Shown here piece by piece: positions 52,801-61,585 of a stretch of DNA of 64,000 nucleotides. The notes beneath the pieces are model-generated. The model saw nothing but the letters and a program-made list of their open reading frames with translations. It did not search any database and was not told the DNA's origin. Source of the DNA: an uncultured Pseudomonadales bacterium (GTDB lineage: Bacteria > Pseudomonadota > Gammaproteobacteria > Pseudomonadales > Azotimanducaceae). The stretch spans positions 2,633,046 through 2,697,045 of the forward strand of contig OY282379.1 in NCBI GenBank assembly GCA_958295875.1, read 5' to 3'. Position 1 is the stretch's first letter. The number at the start of each line of letters is the position of its first letter. A program made the translations under genes and the position numbers.

Positions 52801-52996
52801 GATACGGCACCATCACTTCGATTTGCTGGAAGTCGAAGTCTGGGAAGCTCTCCTTTTTGATGACGAATAGCCCGGCGATGCCGCCGACCGCGATGCCGAT
52901 CATCACCAGATTGGCCGCCACATGGTTGCCGGCGAACCAAGCGATGAGGCCGCCTTGCTGGCGCGCTTCGCTGGTCGCTGGGTCAGCCACGGGCAC
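49832..52996 (-). CDS. RND efflux transporter permease subunit (system 3)
   Basis: A 1054-residue RND pump. TM1 is HVAANLVMIGIAVGGIAGLF and the porter start is ESFPDFDFQQIEVMVPYLGAAP. The TM4 acidic pair is VVLGIVVDDAIIVGESVHAQ, and the late helix reads AITSVSLIGIVALAGVVVNDS. It belongs to the broad HAE-like group with unknown cargo (hydrophobic compounds in characterised cases). GTG 52996 is 6 bp after the adaptor stop; GTG 52990 is an alternative. The gene has no outer-membrane partner in the window. Confidence 0.9.
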   Translation of the reverse strand: MPVADPATSEARQQGGLIAWFAGNHVAANLVMIGIAVGGIAGLFVIKKESFPDFDFQQIEVMVPYLGAAPQEVEEGVVIKVEEAIKHIEGIQRIESIAWEGTGGIYVTVGEAYDAAEITDEVKLAVDGIATFPRETERPVISRQIFKRGVLNLQLHGDIDEVALTTLAQTVRDEVTGLPGISAVEVHGARRFEISVEVAEHTLRQYGLTLEDVATAIRRWSVDLPGGAIRSEAGDIRLRAKGQAYTGADFEQIVLLTRTDGVRLRLGDIATIRDGFAEVESYASFDGERSLAVAIYATETENEVAIAEHVREYAAQRQATLPPGVKLTVWADSTYYLESRMTMMIENLALGALLVFIVLGLFLRLRIAIWVAVGLPVAFLGAFMLLPAPAIGISVNTMSLFAFIVVLGIVVDDAIIVGESVHAQTQAHGYTLANVIEGTRRVAVPATFGVLTTIMAFAPLLFATGIVAKISQSIGWVVVLCLVFSLVESKLILPSHLAAYTKEPTRRRGIADRVERGLKRFIDNVYKPFLAKAIEYRYATVAFFVALMILAAGLVSGGVVRIVFFPNLDMDYVSASIQLREGTPRTLARTILEKLDADLREVNEDIKAETGTDRDVAQHMFAYITGSDRGDIRVELDRSPDRVAGPADIERRWREKAGEIAGVRELRFFSSSQIGGKPISFALSGRDYPTLERAAEALHDHLRSYDGLYEVQSDARTGPEEIKLRVKPEAEALGVTLAELARQVRQAFYGAEAQRIQRGPNEVWVWVRYPRSERGSIGNLENMWIRLPDGRELPFNAVADYEMAQGYGALRRTDGQSTVTVSANADLAIVEPLQVISQVEAEFLPDLMARYPGVRHGLAGGALEQVLSIQKLGWAFGAALLGIFALMAIPLRSYVQPLLIMSVIPFGVIGAVLGHMLLDLAITSVSLIGIVALAGVVVNDSLIMVDFVNRAAARGDSPAKAAIDSGAARFRAILLTSLTTFFGLLPIMFETAAEAQIVVQMAVSLGFGILFATVITLVLVPCLYNIVADARRAPSAAAAPTGAQGLPAEATGGR

Positions 52997-53002
52997 GCGC
53001 TC

Positions 53003-54208
53003 TCAATTCGCCACCCGCACCTTCATGCCGGGCAGGGGCTGGGCGATGGGGATGGTCACGTAGCGTTCGCCGTCTTCGAACCCTTCGGCGATGTAGGCGA
53101 AGCGCTCGTCGGCGCGCACCACGGCGACGGTGCGGGGGCGAATCCGCATGTCGTCGTCCACGAGCCAGAGGGTGTCCCCGCGCGCCAAGGCGTGGCGCGG
53201 CACGACGAAGAAGTCGCCTCCCGACTTGCCGCTGATTTCGGCGGACACGAACGTGCCGATGCGCAGGGGCGAACTGCCGCCGCCGGCGAGGTTGTACGGA
53301 TCCTCCACTTGCGCGACGACGTAGAGCACCCGGCTGGTGGCGTCGAAGACGCCCTCCGAACGCACCACTTCCGCTTGCCAGGACTGGCCTTCGGCGCCGA
53401 GGTCTGCGCGCAGCGTGACGGGCAGCGTCTCGCCGGCGGCGAGGGCCTCGACGTTGACGAAGCGCAGGTCATGCTGCGTCAGGGGCAGGCGCACTTCGGC
53501 GCGGTCTACGGCGAAGGCGCTTGCAAGCTGGGCGCCAACGTTCACGAACTGGCCAACGTCCGCCAGCTTCTCGCGCACCATGCCATCGTAGGGTGCGCGG
53601 ATGACGGTGCGCCGCAGGTCCTCCTGCGCCCGCTCCAAATCCGCTTGGCGGGCGTCTTGCTCGGCGAGCGCCTGTTGCAGCTGGGGCTTGCGCAGCGTGA
53701 GGTCCGAGGCTTGGTCCTGTTCGCGCAGTTCGCCGAGGCGTTCCCAGTTCTCCTGCGCGTAGCTCGCCAGCGCCTCTTCCGTGGCGACCTGCGTGCGGGC
53801 CCTGGCCACTTCGGCTTCGGTGCCCAACAGGTTCGTTTCGTAGATGCGTGGATCGATGCGCACCAGCACGTCGCCCCGTTTGAAGATGCCGCCGCTCACG
53901 AACGCCGGCGACACCTCAATGATTTGCCCGGACACCTCCGAGACCAAGGTGGTTTCCGTGCGCGGCGAAACCGAGCCTTGGGAGGAAACGGTGAAGGCGA
54001 CGGGTTCGCGTTTCAGCACGGCGACGCTGACCAAGAGCGATGGCTCCGGCGGCGGCGCCTGCGCCACTTGCGGGCGCGCCAGCGTCATCCAGTAGGCGGT
54101 GCCGCCCGCGACCACGAGGAAGACGATGGGCAGCGAGGCCTTCGGCGACAGCGCGCGGCGGAGCATGATGGCGACTCGGCGCCAAGCGGCGCTTAGGCGT
54201 CGTAACAT
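53003..54208 (-). CDS. RND periplasmic adaptor subunit (system 3)
   Basis: A 401-residue membrane fusion protein. After a basic N-terminus the anchor is LPIVFLVVAGGTAYWMTLA. The lipoyl halves are TLVSEVSGQIIEVSPAFVSG and TVIRAPYDGMVREKLADVGQ, with a coiled-coil hairpin between (EVARARTQVATEEALASYAQ). The barrel and membrane-proximal domains complete a normal MFP of usual length, in contrast to the fused adaptor of system 2. It forms a two-gene operon with the pump. No regulator (TetR/MarR) is adjacent. Confidence 0.9.
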   Translation of the reverse strand: MLRRLSAAWRRVAIMLRRALSPKASLPIVFLVVAGGTAYWMTLARPQVAQAPPPEPSLLVSVAVLKREPVAFTVSSQGSVSPRTETTLVSEVSGQIIEVSPAFVSGGIFKRGDVLVRIDPRIYETNLLGTEAEVARARTQVATEEALASYAQENWERLGELREQDQASDLTLRKPQLQQALAEQDARQADLERAQEDLRRTVIRAPYDGMVREKLADVGQFVNVGAQLASAFAVDRAEVRLPLTQHDLRFVNVEALAAGETLPVTLRADLGAEGQSWQAEVVRSEGVFDATSRVLYVVAQVEDPYNLAGGGSSPLRIGTFVSAEISGKSGGDFFVVPRHALARGDTLWLVDDDMRIRPRTVAVVRADERFAYIAEGFEDGERYVTIPIAQPLPGMKVRVAN

Positions 54209-54273
54209 GGCGCTATCCTAACCGGGTTCCTCCCGCGCCATGCGGCCTTGGCCGGCTGGCGCCCACCGCGCGC

Positions 54274-55056
54274 ATGAGCGAGCCAGCAGAGCCTTTTCCC
54301 AGCGCCGGCAACGCGGCGCGAGACGCCTTCGCCCGCGATGGCTACTTGATCCTGCGGCAACTGGCCGCTGCCGAAGATTGCCGGCGGATGGCCGCGCAAG
54401 CGCTTGCCGCGCTCAACCCGGTGGTGGCGCCGGCGGAGTTCGAAGCGGACGTGGGTTACGCCGGGGCGCCGCGAGGCCGCGCCGCCGCCGGCGGCGACAC
54501 GCCGAGGCGCTTGCTCGGTGCCTACGCCCGCGATGCGTCGTTCCGCGGCTGGGCGCGGCACCCAAGCGTTGCGCGCATGGTGCGGCAGCTGTTGGGCAGC
54601 GCAGACCTGCGCATGTCGCAATGCCACCACAACTGCGTGATGACGAAGCATGGCGGCCACTCCAGCGCCACGCTGTGGCATCAGGACATCCGCTATTGGA
54701 GCTTCGACCGGCCGGAGCTGGTGTCGGTGTGGCTGGCCTTGGGCGCCGAGACCCGTGCCAACGGCGCGCTGTGGGTGATTCCGGGCAGCCACCGCGAGTC
54801 TTTGCGCCGCGGCCGCTTCGATGGCGAGCTGTTCCTGCGCCCGGACGTGCCGGACAACGCTCGCCTGATTGAGGCCGCGGTGCCGTTGACGCTGGAACCC
54901 GGCGACGCCCTCTTCTTCCACTGCCGCTTGTTGCATGCCGCCGGGCGCAACGACACCGACGCGGTGAAGCTGTCCGTGGTGTTCACCTACCATGACGCCC
55001 TGAACCAACCGATTCCTGGCACCCGCTCCGCACAATACCCGTCGATCGTGGTGTGA
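54274..55056 (+). CDS. Phytanoyl-CoA dioxygenase (PhyH)-family Fe(II)/2-oxoglutarate oxygenase
   Basis: A 260-residue double-stranded beta-helix oxygenase. The iron ligands are H136 and D138 (LWHQDIRYW) and probably H221 (FFHCRLLHAAGRN); R225 is in position to bind 2-oxoglutarate. FARDGYLILRQL near residue 20 is the usual family start. Members hydroxylate fatty acyl-CoAs or diverse secondary metabolites. It neighbours an acyl-CoA dehydrogenase gene (convergent, 27 bp between stops), which fits lipid metabolism, but no specific substrate can be given. Confidence 0.88.
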   Translation: MSEPAEPFPSAGNAARDAFARDGYLILRQLAAAEDCRRMAAQALAALNPVVAPAEFEADVGYAGAPRGRAAAGGDTPRRLLGAYARDASFRGWARHPSVARMVRQLLGSADLRMSQCHHNCVMTKHGGHSSATLWHQDIRYWSFDRPELVSVWLALGAETRANGALWVIPGSHRESLRRGRFDGELFLRPDVPDNARLIEAAVPLTLEPGDALFFHCRLLHAAGRNDTDAVKLSVVFTYHDALNQPIPGTRSAQYPSIVV

Positions 55057-55083
55057 AGGTTCGGCACGCGCCGGGTGGCGGCC

Positions 55084-56187
55084 TCAGAGCCGCCCCTTCC
55101 CCAAGTCCAACCGGCCGCGAGCCAAGTTGAGGCGCAGGATGTCGCTTGCGCCCTCCGCCAACCGCATGGCCCGCATGCGCCGGTAAAGGCTCTCCAGGGG
55201 GTGCCCGATGTCCAATGACTTGCCGCCCACCAGCTGCATGGCCATGTCCACCACCCTGCCCACCGCTTCGGTGGCGAACACCTTGCAGGCGATGGTCTCG
55301 TTGATGACGTTCTCCCCGGCATCGGCGAGCCGCGCCGTGCGATAGACCATGCTGCGGGCGGCGAACGCTTCGATGCGCATGTCCGCGTAGCGCATGCGCA
55401 CGCCTTCCCGGGCGCCCAAGGGGGTGCCGCTCCGGTGCGGCGCTTCCAGATGCGCGGTGACGAAGCCCAATGTCCAGCGCATGAGCCCCACGCACTCGGC
55501 GGCGAACGCCAAGCGCGTGTTGCCGATTTGGCCCAGAGCGCGGGGCAGGCCTTCGCCTGGGCGACCGATGACGTTCGCCGTCGGCACCGCAACGTCCTCA
55601 AACACAAAGTGGGCGTGGCGGGTGCCATCCATCGAGTCGAAGATGCGCTTGATGCGCACGCCGGCGGCGTCCGTGTCGATGACCACCATCGCCGGCCCCG
55701 CGCCCTCGACTTCGACGAGCGCGTTGATGAAGTCCGCCTCGACGCCGCCGGTGACATAGGACTTCTGCCCGTTCACGACCAGCGCGTCGCCCGTGATGCG
55801 GCCCCAAGTGGCGCGAGGCGCGTCGTCCGGCTCGGTGAAGCCGAAGGCGCCGCGCTTCTCGCCGGCCAAGAGTGGCGCCAGATAGCGGCTCGCCACCGGC
55901 TCCCCGGCGCCGGCCAACACGCCGGGCCCCGGGCCGAATACCGGCAGGTGCGCCAAGTTGTGGCTTGCCAGCGTGTCGCGGACGACGGTGAGCGCCAAGG
56001 CGCCGGCTTCGCTGCCGCCGTGCGCCTTGGGCTGCGTCATGGCGAACAGCCCAGCGGCCTTCGCGGCGGCGACGATGGCGGAGCGATTGGCGGACACGTC
56101 GGCGGCGAGTGGGGCGAGCACGTCGCGGGCCAGCGCGTCCACGTCGTCGCGCAAGCGGGCGAGGTCTGGCGTCAAGGCTTCCGGCAT
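55084..56187 (-). CDS. Acyl-CoA dehydrogenase family protein
   Basis: A 367-residue flavoprotein that oxidises acyl-CoA to enoyl-CoA. Helical N-domain, then the FAD/substrate strand AFGFTEPDDAPRATWGRI and VVNGQKSYVTGGVEADF. The C-terminal helical domain contains MRYADMRIEAFAARSMVYR and MQLVGGKSLDIGHPLESLYR. The last motif (AEGASDILRLNLARG) is the usual end. The Glu base position varies between subfamilies and cannot be assigned securely. It is single, with about 200 bp before the divergent mfd. Confidence 0.88.
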   Translation of the reverse strand: MPEALTPDLARLRDDVDALARDVLAPLAADVSANRSAIVAAAKAAGLFAMTQPKAHGGSEAGALALTVVRDTLASHNLAHLPVFGPGPGVLAGAGEPVASRYLAPLLAGEKRGAFGFTEPDDAPRATWGRITGDALVVNGQKSYVTGGVEADFINALVEVEGAGPAMVVIDTDAAGVRIKRIFDSMDGTRHAHFVFEDVAVPTANVIGRPGEGLPRALGQIGNTRLAFAAECVGLMRWTLGFVTAHLEAPHRSGTPLGAREGVRMRYADMRIEAFAARSMVYRTARLADAGENVINETIACKVFATEAVGRVVDMAMQLVGGKSLDIGHPLESLYRRMRAMRLAEGASDILRLNLARGRLDLGKGRL

Positions 56188-56388
56188 CCGCGAAGCCTAG
56201 CATGGCCGTGTGGTGGCAGGCGGTGCTGGCCCACCGATGGCGTGGCGCTGGCGAAGATTCGGTGAGCGCACCGAGACGACACTGCCCGTGCCATTGACGC
56301 GGCGCGCGGGGGCGCTTCGTCGTGAACAACGAGCCGCCCGAGCAAGCGGTAGAATGATCGGTTCGCCCCCGAAACCTTCCGCCACCGC

Positions 56389-59300
56389 ATGACGCAACTC
56401 GACCCTCGCGCCGCGCCGCCGGCCGGGGCGGTCGTCAACTGGCAGTCCCTGCATGGCAGCGCTGCCGGCCTCGCCGTCGCCAATCTGGCGCTGGATGGCG
56501 ATCGCTTTGTGCTGTACGTCGCCTCCGACACCGAGGACGCGATGCGCATGCGCCGCGAGATGGACTTCTACGCCGGCGGCAAGGCGCCGCTGCTGTCGTT
56601 TCCGGATTGGGAGACGCTGCCGTACGACAACTTCTCGCCGCATCAGGACATCGTCTCCAGCCGCCTCGCCACGCTCTGGGAACTGCCCAGGGCCACGCGG
56701 GGTGCCCTCGTCACGCCCATGCGCACCTTGATGCAGCGGCTGCCGCCAACGAGTTTCGTTGCCGGGCAGGCGCTGGTGCTGGAAGTGGGGCAACGCTTCA
56801 ACCTGGAGCGCGAGCGCGAGCGGCTGCAGCGCGCCGGCTACCACGCCGTTGGCACGGTTGCGGAACGCGGCGAGTACGCGGTGCGCGGCGCGTTGCTCGA
56901 CATCTACCCGATGGGCGCCGCGCAGCCGGTGCGCATCGACCTCTTTGATGATGAGATCGAGAGCCTCAGAACGTTTGATCCAGAGACGCAGCGCACCGCC
57001 GAGCGTGTGGCGCAGATACGGATTCTGCCGGCCAAGGAGGTGCCCCTCGACGCCGCCGCCGTCCGGCGCTTCCGCGACGGCTGGCATCGCGCCTTCGACG
57101 TGGACGCGACGCGCTGCCCCGCGTATCGGGATGTGAGCGAGGGCAGGGCGCACCCTGGCATGGAGTGCTATCTGCCGTTCTTCTTCGAAGCCACGGCGAC
57201 GCTCTTCGACTATCTGCCCGACGGCGCCGTCATCGCGCTGGGCGCCGGCGCACTGCCGGCCGCCGCCGCGTTCGAGGAGGAGCTCGCGGCGCGCTACGCT
57301 TCACTCGGCCACGATGTGGAGCGCCCCATTCCCGAGCCCAAGGCGCTCTACTTGACGCGCCAAGAGTTGCTCGCGGCGCTCGCGCCGCATAGCCGGGTGC
57401 AGCTCGACCCGGAGGGCGAAAAGCACCGTCATCGCGCCAGCCTCGGCGGGCGGCGGCTGCCCGAACTCACCGCCAGCCATCGCGGCCACGACGAAGCCCG
57501 GCGCCTGAAGGAGTTCCTCGCCGCTGTGGACGCGCCAGTGCTGCTCACCGCGGAGACGCCGGGCCGCCGCCAGCACTTCGAGGAGTTCTTGGGCCGCGCC
57601 GGGCTGCGGGTGGCGTCGGTCACCGGCTTTGCGGCGTTCCGCGAGCTTGCGCCGTCGCTGGCGCTGACGGTGGCGGACATCGACCGCGGCGCCTGGCTGC
57701 CAGACTTCGCCATCGTCACCGAAACCGAGGTGTTCGGGCGCCGCAACGAAGACGCGGCGGCGCGCGGCCAGCAGCGCGGCATCGACCCAGAGCTGGTGGT
57801 GCGCAACCTCACCGAGCTCTCCATCGGTGCGCCGGTGGTACACATCGATCACGGCGTGGGCCGTTATCGGGGCCTGCGCGCCTTGGTGGTGGATGACGTC
57901 GAGCAGGAGTTCCTCGCCTTGGAGTACGCGGACGAAGCGCGGCTCTATGTGCCCGTCGCCGCGCTGCAGCTCATCTCGCGCTACGCCGGCGCGGATGCCG
58001 AACATGCGCCGCTGCATCGTTTGGGTTCGGATCAGTGGGAGAAGGCGAAACGCCGCGCGGCGCGGAAGGCATTCGACGTCGCCGCCGAACTGCTCGACAT
58101 CCAAGCGCGTCGGCAGCTGCGCGAGGGCACGGTGTTCGATGCGCCGGACGTGGAGTACGCCCGCTTCTGCGAGCAGTTTCCGTTCGAGCCCACCGCGGAT
58201 CAAGCCGCCGCCATCGATGCCGTGCTGGCGGATTTGTGCTCGCCCAAAGCCGCAGACCGGCTGATTTGCGGCGATGTCGGCTTTGGCAAGACGGAAGTGG
58301 CGATGCGCGCCGCCTTCGTGGCCGTGCAGTCTGGCAAGCAGGTGGCGGTGCTCGCGCCCACCACGTTGCTCGCCGAGCAACACTACGAGACATTTCGAGA
58401 CCGCTTCGCGGATTGGCCGGTACACATTGAGGCGCTGTCGCGGCTGCGCTCCGCCGGCGATGCGCGCGCCATCGTGCAGCGCATCGGCGCCGGCACGGCG
58501 GACATCGTCATCGGCACCCACCGGCTGCTCGGCGCGGATGTGGCGTTCAAGGACTTGGGCCTCGCCATCATCGACGAGGAACACCGCTTTGGCGTGCGGC
58601 AGAAGGAGCGTCTGCGCGCGTTGCGGGCAGAGGTGGATGTGCTCGCCCTCACGGCGACGCCCATTCCGCGCACCCTGAACATGGCCATGAGCGGCATGCG
58701 CGATCTCTCCATCATCGCCACGGCGCCGGCGCGCCGCCTGTCGATCAAGACGTTCGTGGTGCGCAAGGCCAACCATTTGCTGCGCGAGGCCCTTGCCAGG
58801 GAGTTCGCCCGCGGCGGCCAAGTGTTCTACGTCCACAACGAGGTGCAGTCCATCGAGCGGGTGGCGGACGAACTGCGCCGGCTGGCGCCGACTGCGCGCG
58901 TCGGCGTCGGCCACGGGCAGATGCCCAAGCGGGCGCTGGAACGCACCATGGCGGATTTCTACCACCGCCGCTGCAATCTGCTGGTTTGCACCACCATCGT
59001 CGAGAACGGCATCGACATTCCCAACGCGAACACCATCCTCATCGACCGCGCCGATCGCTTTGGCCTCGCGCAGTTGCATCAACTGCGTGGCCGCGTCGGG
59101 CGTTCCCATCATCAGGCATACGCCTACTTGATGACGCCGGATCTGCGCGCCATCACCGCCGATGCCCGCAAACGCCTGGACGCCATCGAGGCCGCGGGCG
59201 AGCTAGGCATCGGCTTCACCCTCGCCACGCACGATTTGGAGATTCGTGGCGCGGGGGAACTGTTGGGACAGGAGCAATCCGGGCAAATCGAGACGGTGGG

Positions 59301-59862
59301 CTTCGCCCTCTACATGGAGCTGCTCGAACGCGCGGTCGCCTCCATCAAGGCCGGCAAGACACCGGATTTGGACGCGCCACTGCCGACCCTGACCGGGCGC
59401 AGCGAGGTGAACCTGCATGTGCAGGCGCTCATTCCAGACGATTACCTGCCGGACGTCCACGCCCGGCTGATCTTCTACAAGCGCATGGCCAACGCCGCCG
59501 GCTTCGAGCGCTTGGACGACCTGAAGGTGGAGATGATCGACCGCTTTGGCCGCTTGCCGGAAGCCCTCGACAATCTGTTCAGAATGACGGCATTGAAGCT
59601 CAGCTGCCAAGCCTTGGGCATTGCCAGCCTGCACGCCGGCGCGGCGTCTGGCCGCATCGACTTTGAGGCCGACACGCCAGTTGAGCCCGCCCAAGTGGTC
59701 AACTTGGTGCGTGGCGACCCTGGCACGTTTCGCCTGCAAGATGGCGTCCGGCTGCGGTTCGAGGCGCCCATGCCGGAAGCCGAGGAGCGCTTCGCGTTTG
59801 TGGAAGGGCTGCTGGAACGCTTGGTGGGCGCAGACACGCCGCGTCTGGTGGCCGGCGCGTAG
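56389..59862 (+). CDS. mfd: Transcription-repair coupling factor
   Basis: An 1157-residue DNA translocase that removes stalled RNA polymerase and recruits UvrA for repair. The N-terminal UvrB-homology region covers about 1-340. The RNA-polymerase-interacting CarD-like domain begins GAPVVHIDHGVGRYRGL near residue 476. The RecG-like motor has Walker A CGDVGFGKTEVAMR, the DEEH box IIDEEHRFGVRQKERL and motif VI LRGRVGRSHHQAYAYL. The C-terminal autoinhibitory TRCF domain ends the protein. Length and all motifs are standard. It is followed by a CsiV-like gene, an order common in gammaproteobacteria. Confidence 0.96.
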   Translation: MTQLDPRAAPPAGAVVNWQSLHGSAAGLAVANLALDGDRFVLYVASDTEDAMRMRREMDFYAGGKAPLLSFPDWETLPYDNFSPHQDIVSSRLATLWELPRATRGALVTPMRTLMQRLPPTSFVAGQALVLEVGQRFNLERERERLQRAGYHAVGTVAERGEYAVRGALLDIYPMGAAQPVRIDLFDDEIESLRTFDPETQRTAERVAQIRILPAKEVPLDAAAVRRFRDGWHRAFDVDATRCPAYRDVSEGRAHPGMECYLPFFFEATATLFDYLPDGAVIALGAGALPAAAAFEEELAARYASLGHDVERPIPEPKALYLTRQELLAALAPHSRVQLDPEGEKHRHRASLGGRRLPELTASHRGHDEARRLKEFLAAVDAPVLLTAETPGRRQHFEEFLGRAGLRVASVTGFAAFRELAPSLALTVADIDRGAWLPDFAIVTETEVFGRRNEDAAARGQQRGIDPELVVRNLTELSIGAPVVHIDHGVGRYRGLRALVVDDVEQEFLALEYADEARLYVPVAALQLISRYAGADAEHAPLHRLGSDQWEKAKRRAARKAFDVAAELLDIQARRQLREGTVFDAPDVEYARFCEQFPFEPTADQAAAIDAVLADLCSPKAADRLICGDVGFGKTEVAMRAAFVAVQSGKQVAVLAPTTLLAEQHYETFRDRFADWPVHIEALSRLRSAGDARAIVQRIGAGTADIVIGTHRLLGADVAFKDLGLAIIDEEHRFGVRQKERLRALRAEVDVLALTATPIPRTLNMAMSGMRDLSIIATAPARRLSIKTFVVRKANHLLREALAREFARGGQVFYVHNEVQSIERVADELRRLAPTARVGVGHGQMPKRALERTMADFYHRRCNLLVCTTIVENGIDIPNANTILIDRADRFGLAQLHQLRGRVGRSHHQAYAYLMTPDLRAITADARKRLDAIEAAGELGIGFTLATHDLEIRGAGELLGQEQSGQIETVGFALYMELLERAVASIKAGKTPDLDAPLPTLTGRSEVNLHVQALIPDDYLPDVHARLIFYKRMANAAGFERLDDLKVEMIDRFGRLPEALDNLFRMTALKLSCQALGIASLHAGAASGRIDFEADTPVEPAQVVNLVRGDPGTFRLQDGVRLRFEAPMPEAEERFAFVEGLLERLVGADTPRLVAGA

Positions 59863-59968
59863 CGGGGCCGCCGTGGTGCGCCAGCCCCGCAAGCATCGTC
59901 GTGTGCCGCGCTTCGGGCGCATGGGTGTGGGCCTGCCGCGACTTCGCCTAGTGCGCCCGTGGCCGCCA

Positions 59969-60868
59969 ATGCATAGGGCGTTCGTTGCTGCGGTGGCAGC
60001 GCTGCTTGCGGTCAACATCCCGCTGGGCGCCGCCGCGGAGCCGGCGGATGTGGAGCGATTGCTGGCGCACGAGTGGCTCAGCGTCGAAGTGGCGGTAGTG
60101 CGCCATCGCGTTCCGGATGAGCAGGGGGAAGCCTTGGTGCTGTTCGAGCCCCGGCGTTATCCGCGTGGGCTCATGCTGTTGGCGGGCAGCGTGGAGCATC
60201 CGCCCGTGCTTGAGGCGCCGGTGGACGCCGAGCCCGCCCAAGCGCCGCTGGATGGCCCGCTGCCGCCGGCGTGGATGTGGGCCGATCCGCCGCCGGCAGC
60301 GGCGGAGGAAGAGGAAGATGCGCTGGGGCCGGGGGGCATGGCCGCCCCGCCGGAAACGCCGCCGGCCGTCCCGCCCCTTGTGGCGGCGCGTGCCGCCATC
60401 GCCGCGTTCGAGCAGAGCCTTGTGCGTGAACGCGCCAATTGGCGGCGCGAGGAGCTTTCCTTGGCGCGCGCCGTCGCCCGCCTCGGCCGTTCGAGCGACT
60501 TCGAAGTGGCAGCGCATGGGCGCTGGCTGCAGGCGTTGCCCCCCAGTGCAAGGCCGAGGCCGCTCCTCGCACAGTTCGGCGCGCGGTTGCCGGGCGGCGT
60601 GTTCGAGCTGGAGGGCACCATCACCGTGTCTCAGGGACGCTACATTGACATAGCGCTGGAACTCATCGCCCCGGCGCCTGCCGCTGGGGGCGCCCCGTGG
60701 CAGCTTGAGCGGGATGGTTACGCGCTGCTTGCCGAGAGCCGCCGGGCGCGGGATGGCGAGATTCACTACTTCGACCACCCGCGCTTCGGCGTGGTGGTGC
60801 GGGCACAGGAACTGGCGATGCCGGAGGAATTGGTCGCGTTGTTACAGGCTGCGGAAGAGGGCCTGTAG
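59969..60868 (+). CDS. CsiV-family periplasmic protein
   Basis: A 299-residue exported protein with a signal peptide (MHRAFVAAVAALLAVNIPLGAAA). The mature start, LLAHEWLSVEVAVVRHR, and the tail DYFDHPRFGVVVRAQEL-like region (IHYFDHPRFGVVVRAQELAM) match proteins annotated as CsiV, which in Vibrio binds peptidoglycan and cooperates with the amidase pathway. The central part is Pro/Ala/Glu-rich and variable. Position directly after mfd (106 bp) is the usual one for this family. ATG 59969 is the start because the signal peptide begins there. Its 3' end overlaps the convergent phosphorylase gene by 27 bp. Confidence 0.78.
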   Translation: MHRAFVAAVAALLAVNIPLGAAAEPADVERLLAHEWLSVEVAVVRHRVPDEQGEALVLFEPRRYPRGLMLLAGSVEHPPVLEAPVDAEPAQAPLDGPLPPAWMWADPPPAAAEEEEDALGPGGMAAPPETPPAVPPLVAARAAIAAFEQSLVRERANWRREELSLARAVARLGRSSDFEVAAHGRWLQALPPSARPRPLLAQFGARLPGGVFELEGTITVSQGRYIDIALELIAPAPAAGGAPWQLERDGYALLAESRRARDGEIHYFDHPRFGVVVRAQELAMPEELVALLQAAEEGL

Positions 60869-61585
60869 CACGTTCTCGATGTCTGCGGCGCCACGCTCGG
60901 CTGCCGCCTTGATGTCCGCTTCCGAAATGGCGCCCGCCCCCCGTCCCGCGGCGGGATTCACGGACACGGCAAGGCCGGCGAAGGGCAGCTCCAGTTCCCG
61001 CGCAAGGCCCGCCTCCGGCATGCCCGTCATGCCCACGATCGTGCAGCCGTCCCGCTCCAAGCGATCCACTTCCGCGGCAGATTCCAAACGTGGCCCTTGC
61101 ACGCTGGCGTAAACCCCTTGCCGATGCAGCCGCTCCGCCTCGATGCATGACGCCGCGGCGCGGATCAGGCGTTCGCGCAGGGCGCCATCGTAGGGTTCCC
61201 CGAAGTCCACATGCCAAGCTGGGCCATCGGGTTCCACAAAGGTGTGTTCGCGCCCCCAGCTATAGTCGATCAGCTGATCCGGCACGATGATGTGCCCAGT
61301 GCCGCAGGCGGCGTCGATGGCGCCGACGGCATACACCGCCACCGCGCAATCCGCACCGAGTTCGCGCAGCAGCCAAATGTTGGCGCGGTAGTTGACGCGA
61401 TGCGGCGGAATGCGTTGGGCGCCGTGGCGATCCAGGAACAGCGCGTCCACGGTGCCGAAGGTGGCCGTCTCCGGGATGGCTGACGCGGCGCCATAGGGCG
61501 TTTGTCCATCGGCGCCTGCGGCCGGCCGCCACGCCGCGCCGCCCAAGCCGCGCAGCCCCGTGCCGCCGATGATGGCAACCTTCAC
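60842..61585 (-). CDS. S-methyl-5'-thioinosine phosphorylase (MTAP/PNP family)
   Basis: A 247-residue nucleoside phosphorylase. The phosphate site is VAIIGGTGLRGL, the second phosphate/ribose segment is DRHGAQRIPPHRVNYRANIW, and the base/ribose region is GCTIVGMTGMPEAGLAREL with SVQGPRLESAAE. The MTGMPEA wording matches the methylthioinosine-specific enzymes of Pseudomonas (PA3004 type), which salvage MTI to hypoxanthine and methylthioribose-1-phosphate. GTG 61585 overlaps the hpt stop as GTGA. Pairing with hpt makes sense, since hpt reuses the hypoxanthine. MTAP activity cannot be excluded. Confidence 0.85.
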   Translation of the reverse strand: MKVAIIGGTGLRGLGGAAWRPAAGADGQTPYGAASAIPETATFGTVDALFLDRHGAQRIPPHRVNYRANIWLLRELGADCAVAVYAVGAIDAACGTGHIIVPDQLIDYSWGREHTFVEPDGPAWHVDFGEPYDGALRERLIRAAASCIEAERLHRQGVYASVQGPRLESAAEVDRLERDGCTIVGMTGMPEAGLARELELPFAGLAVSVNPAAGRGAGAISEADIKAAAERGAADIENVLQALFRSL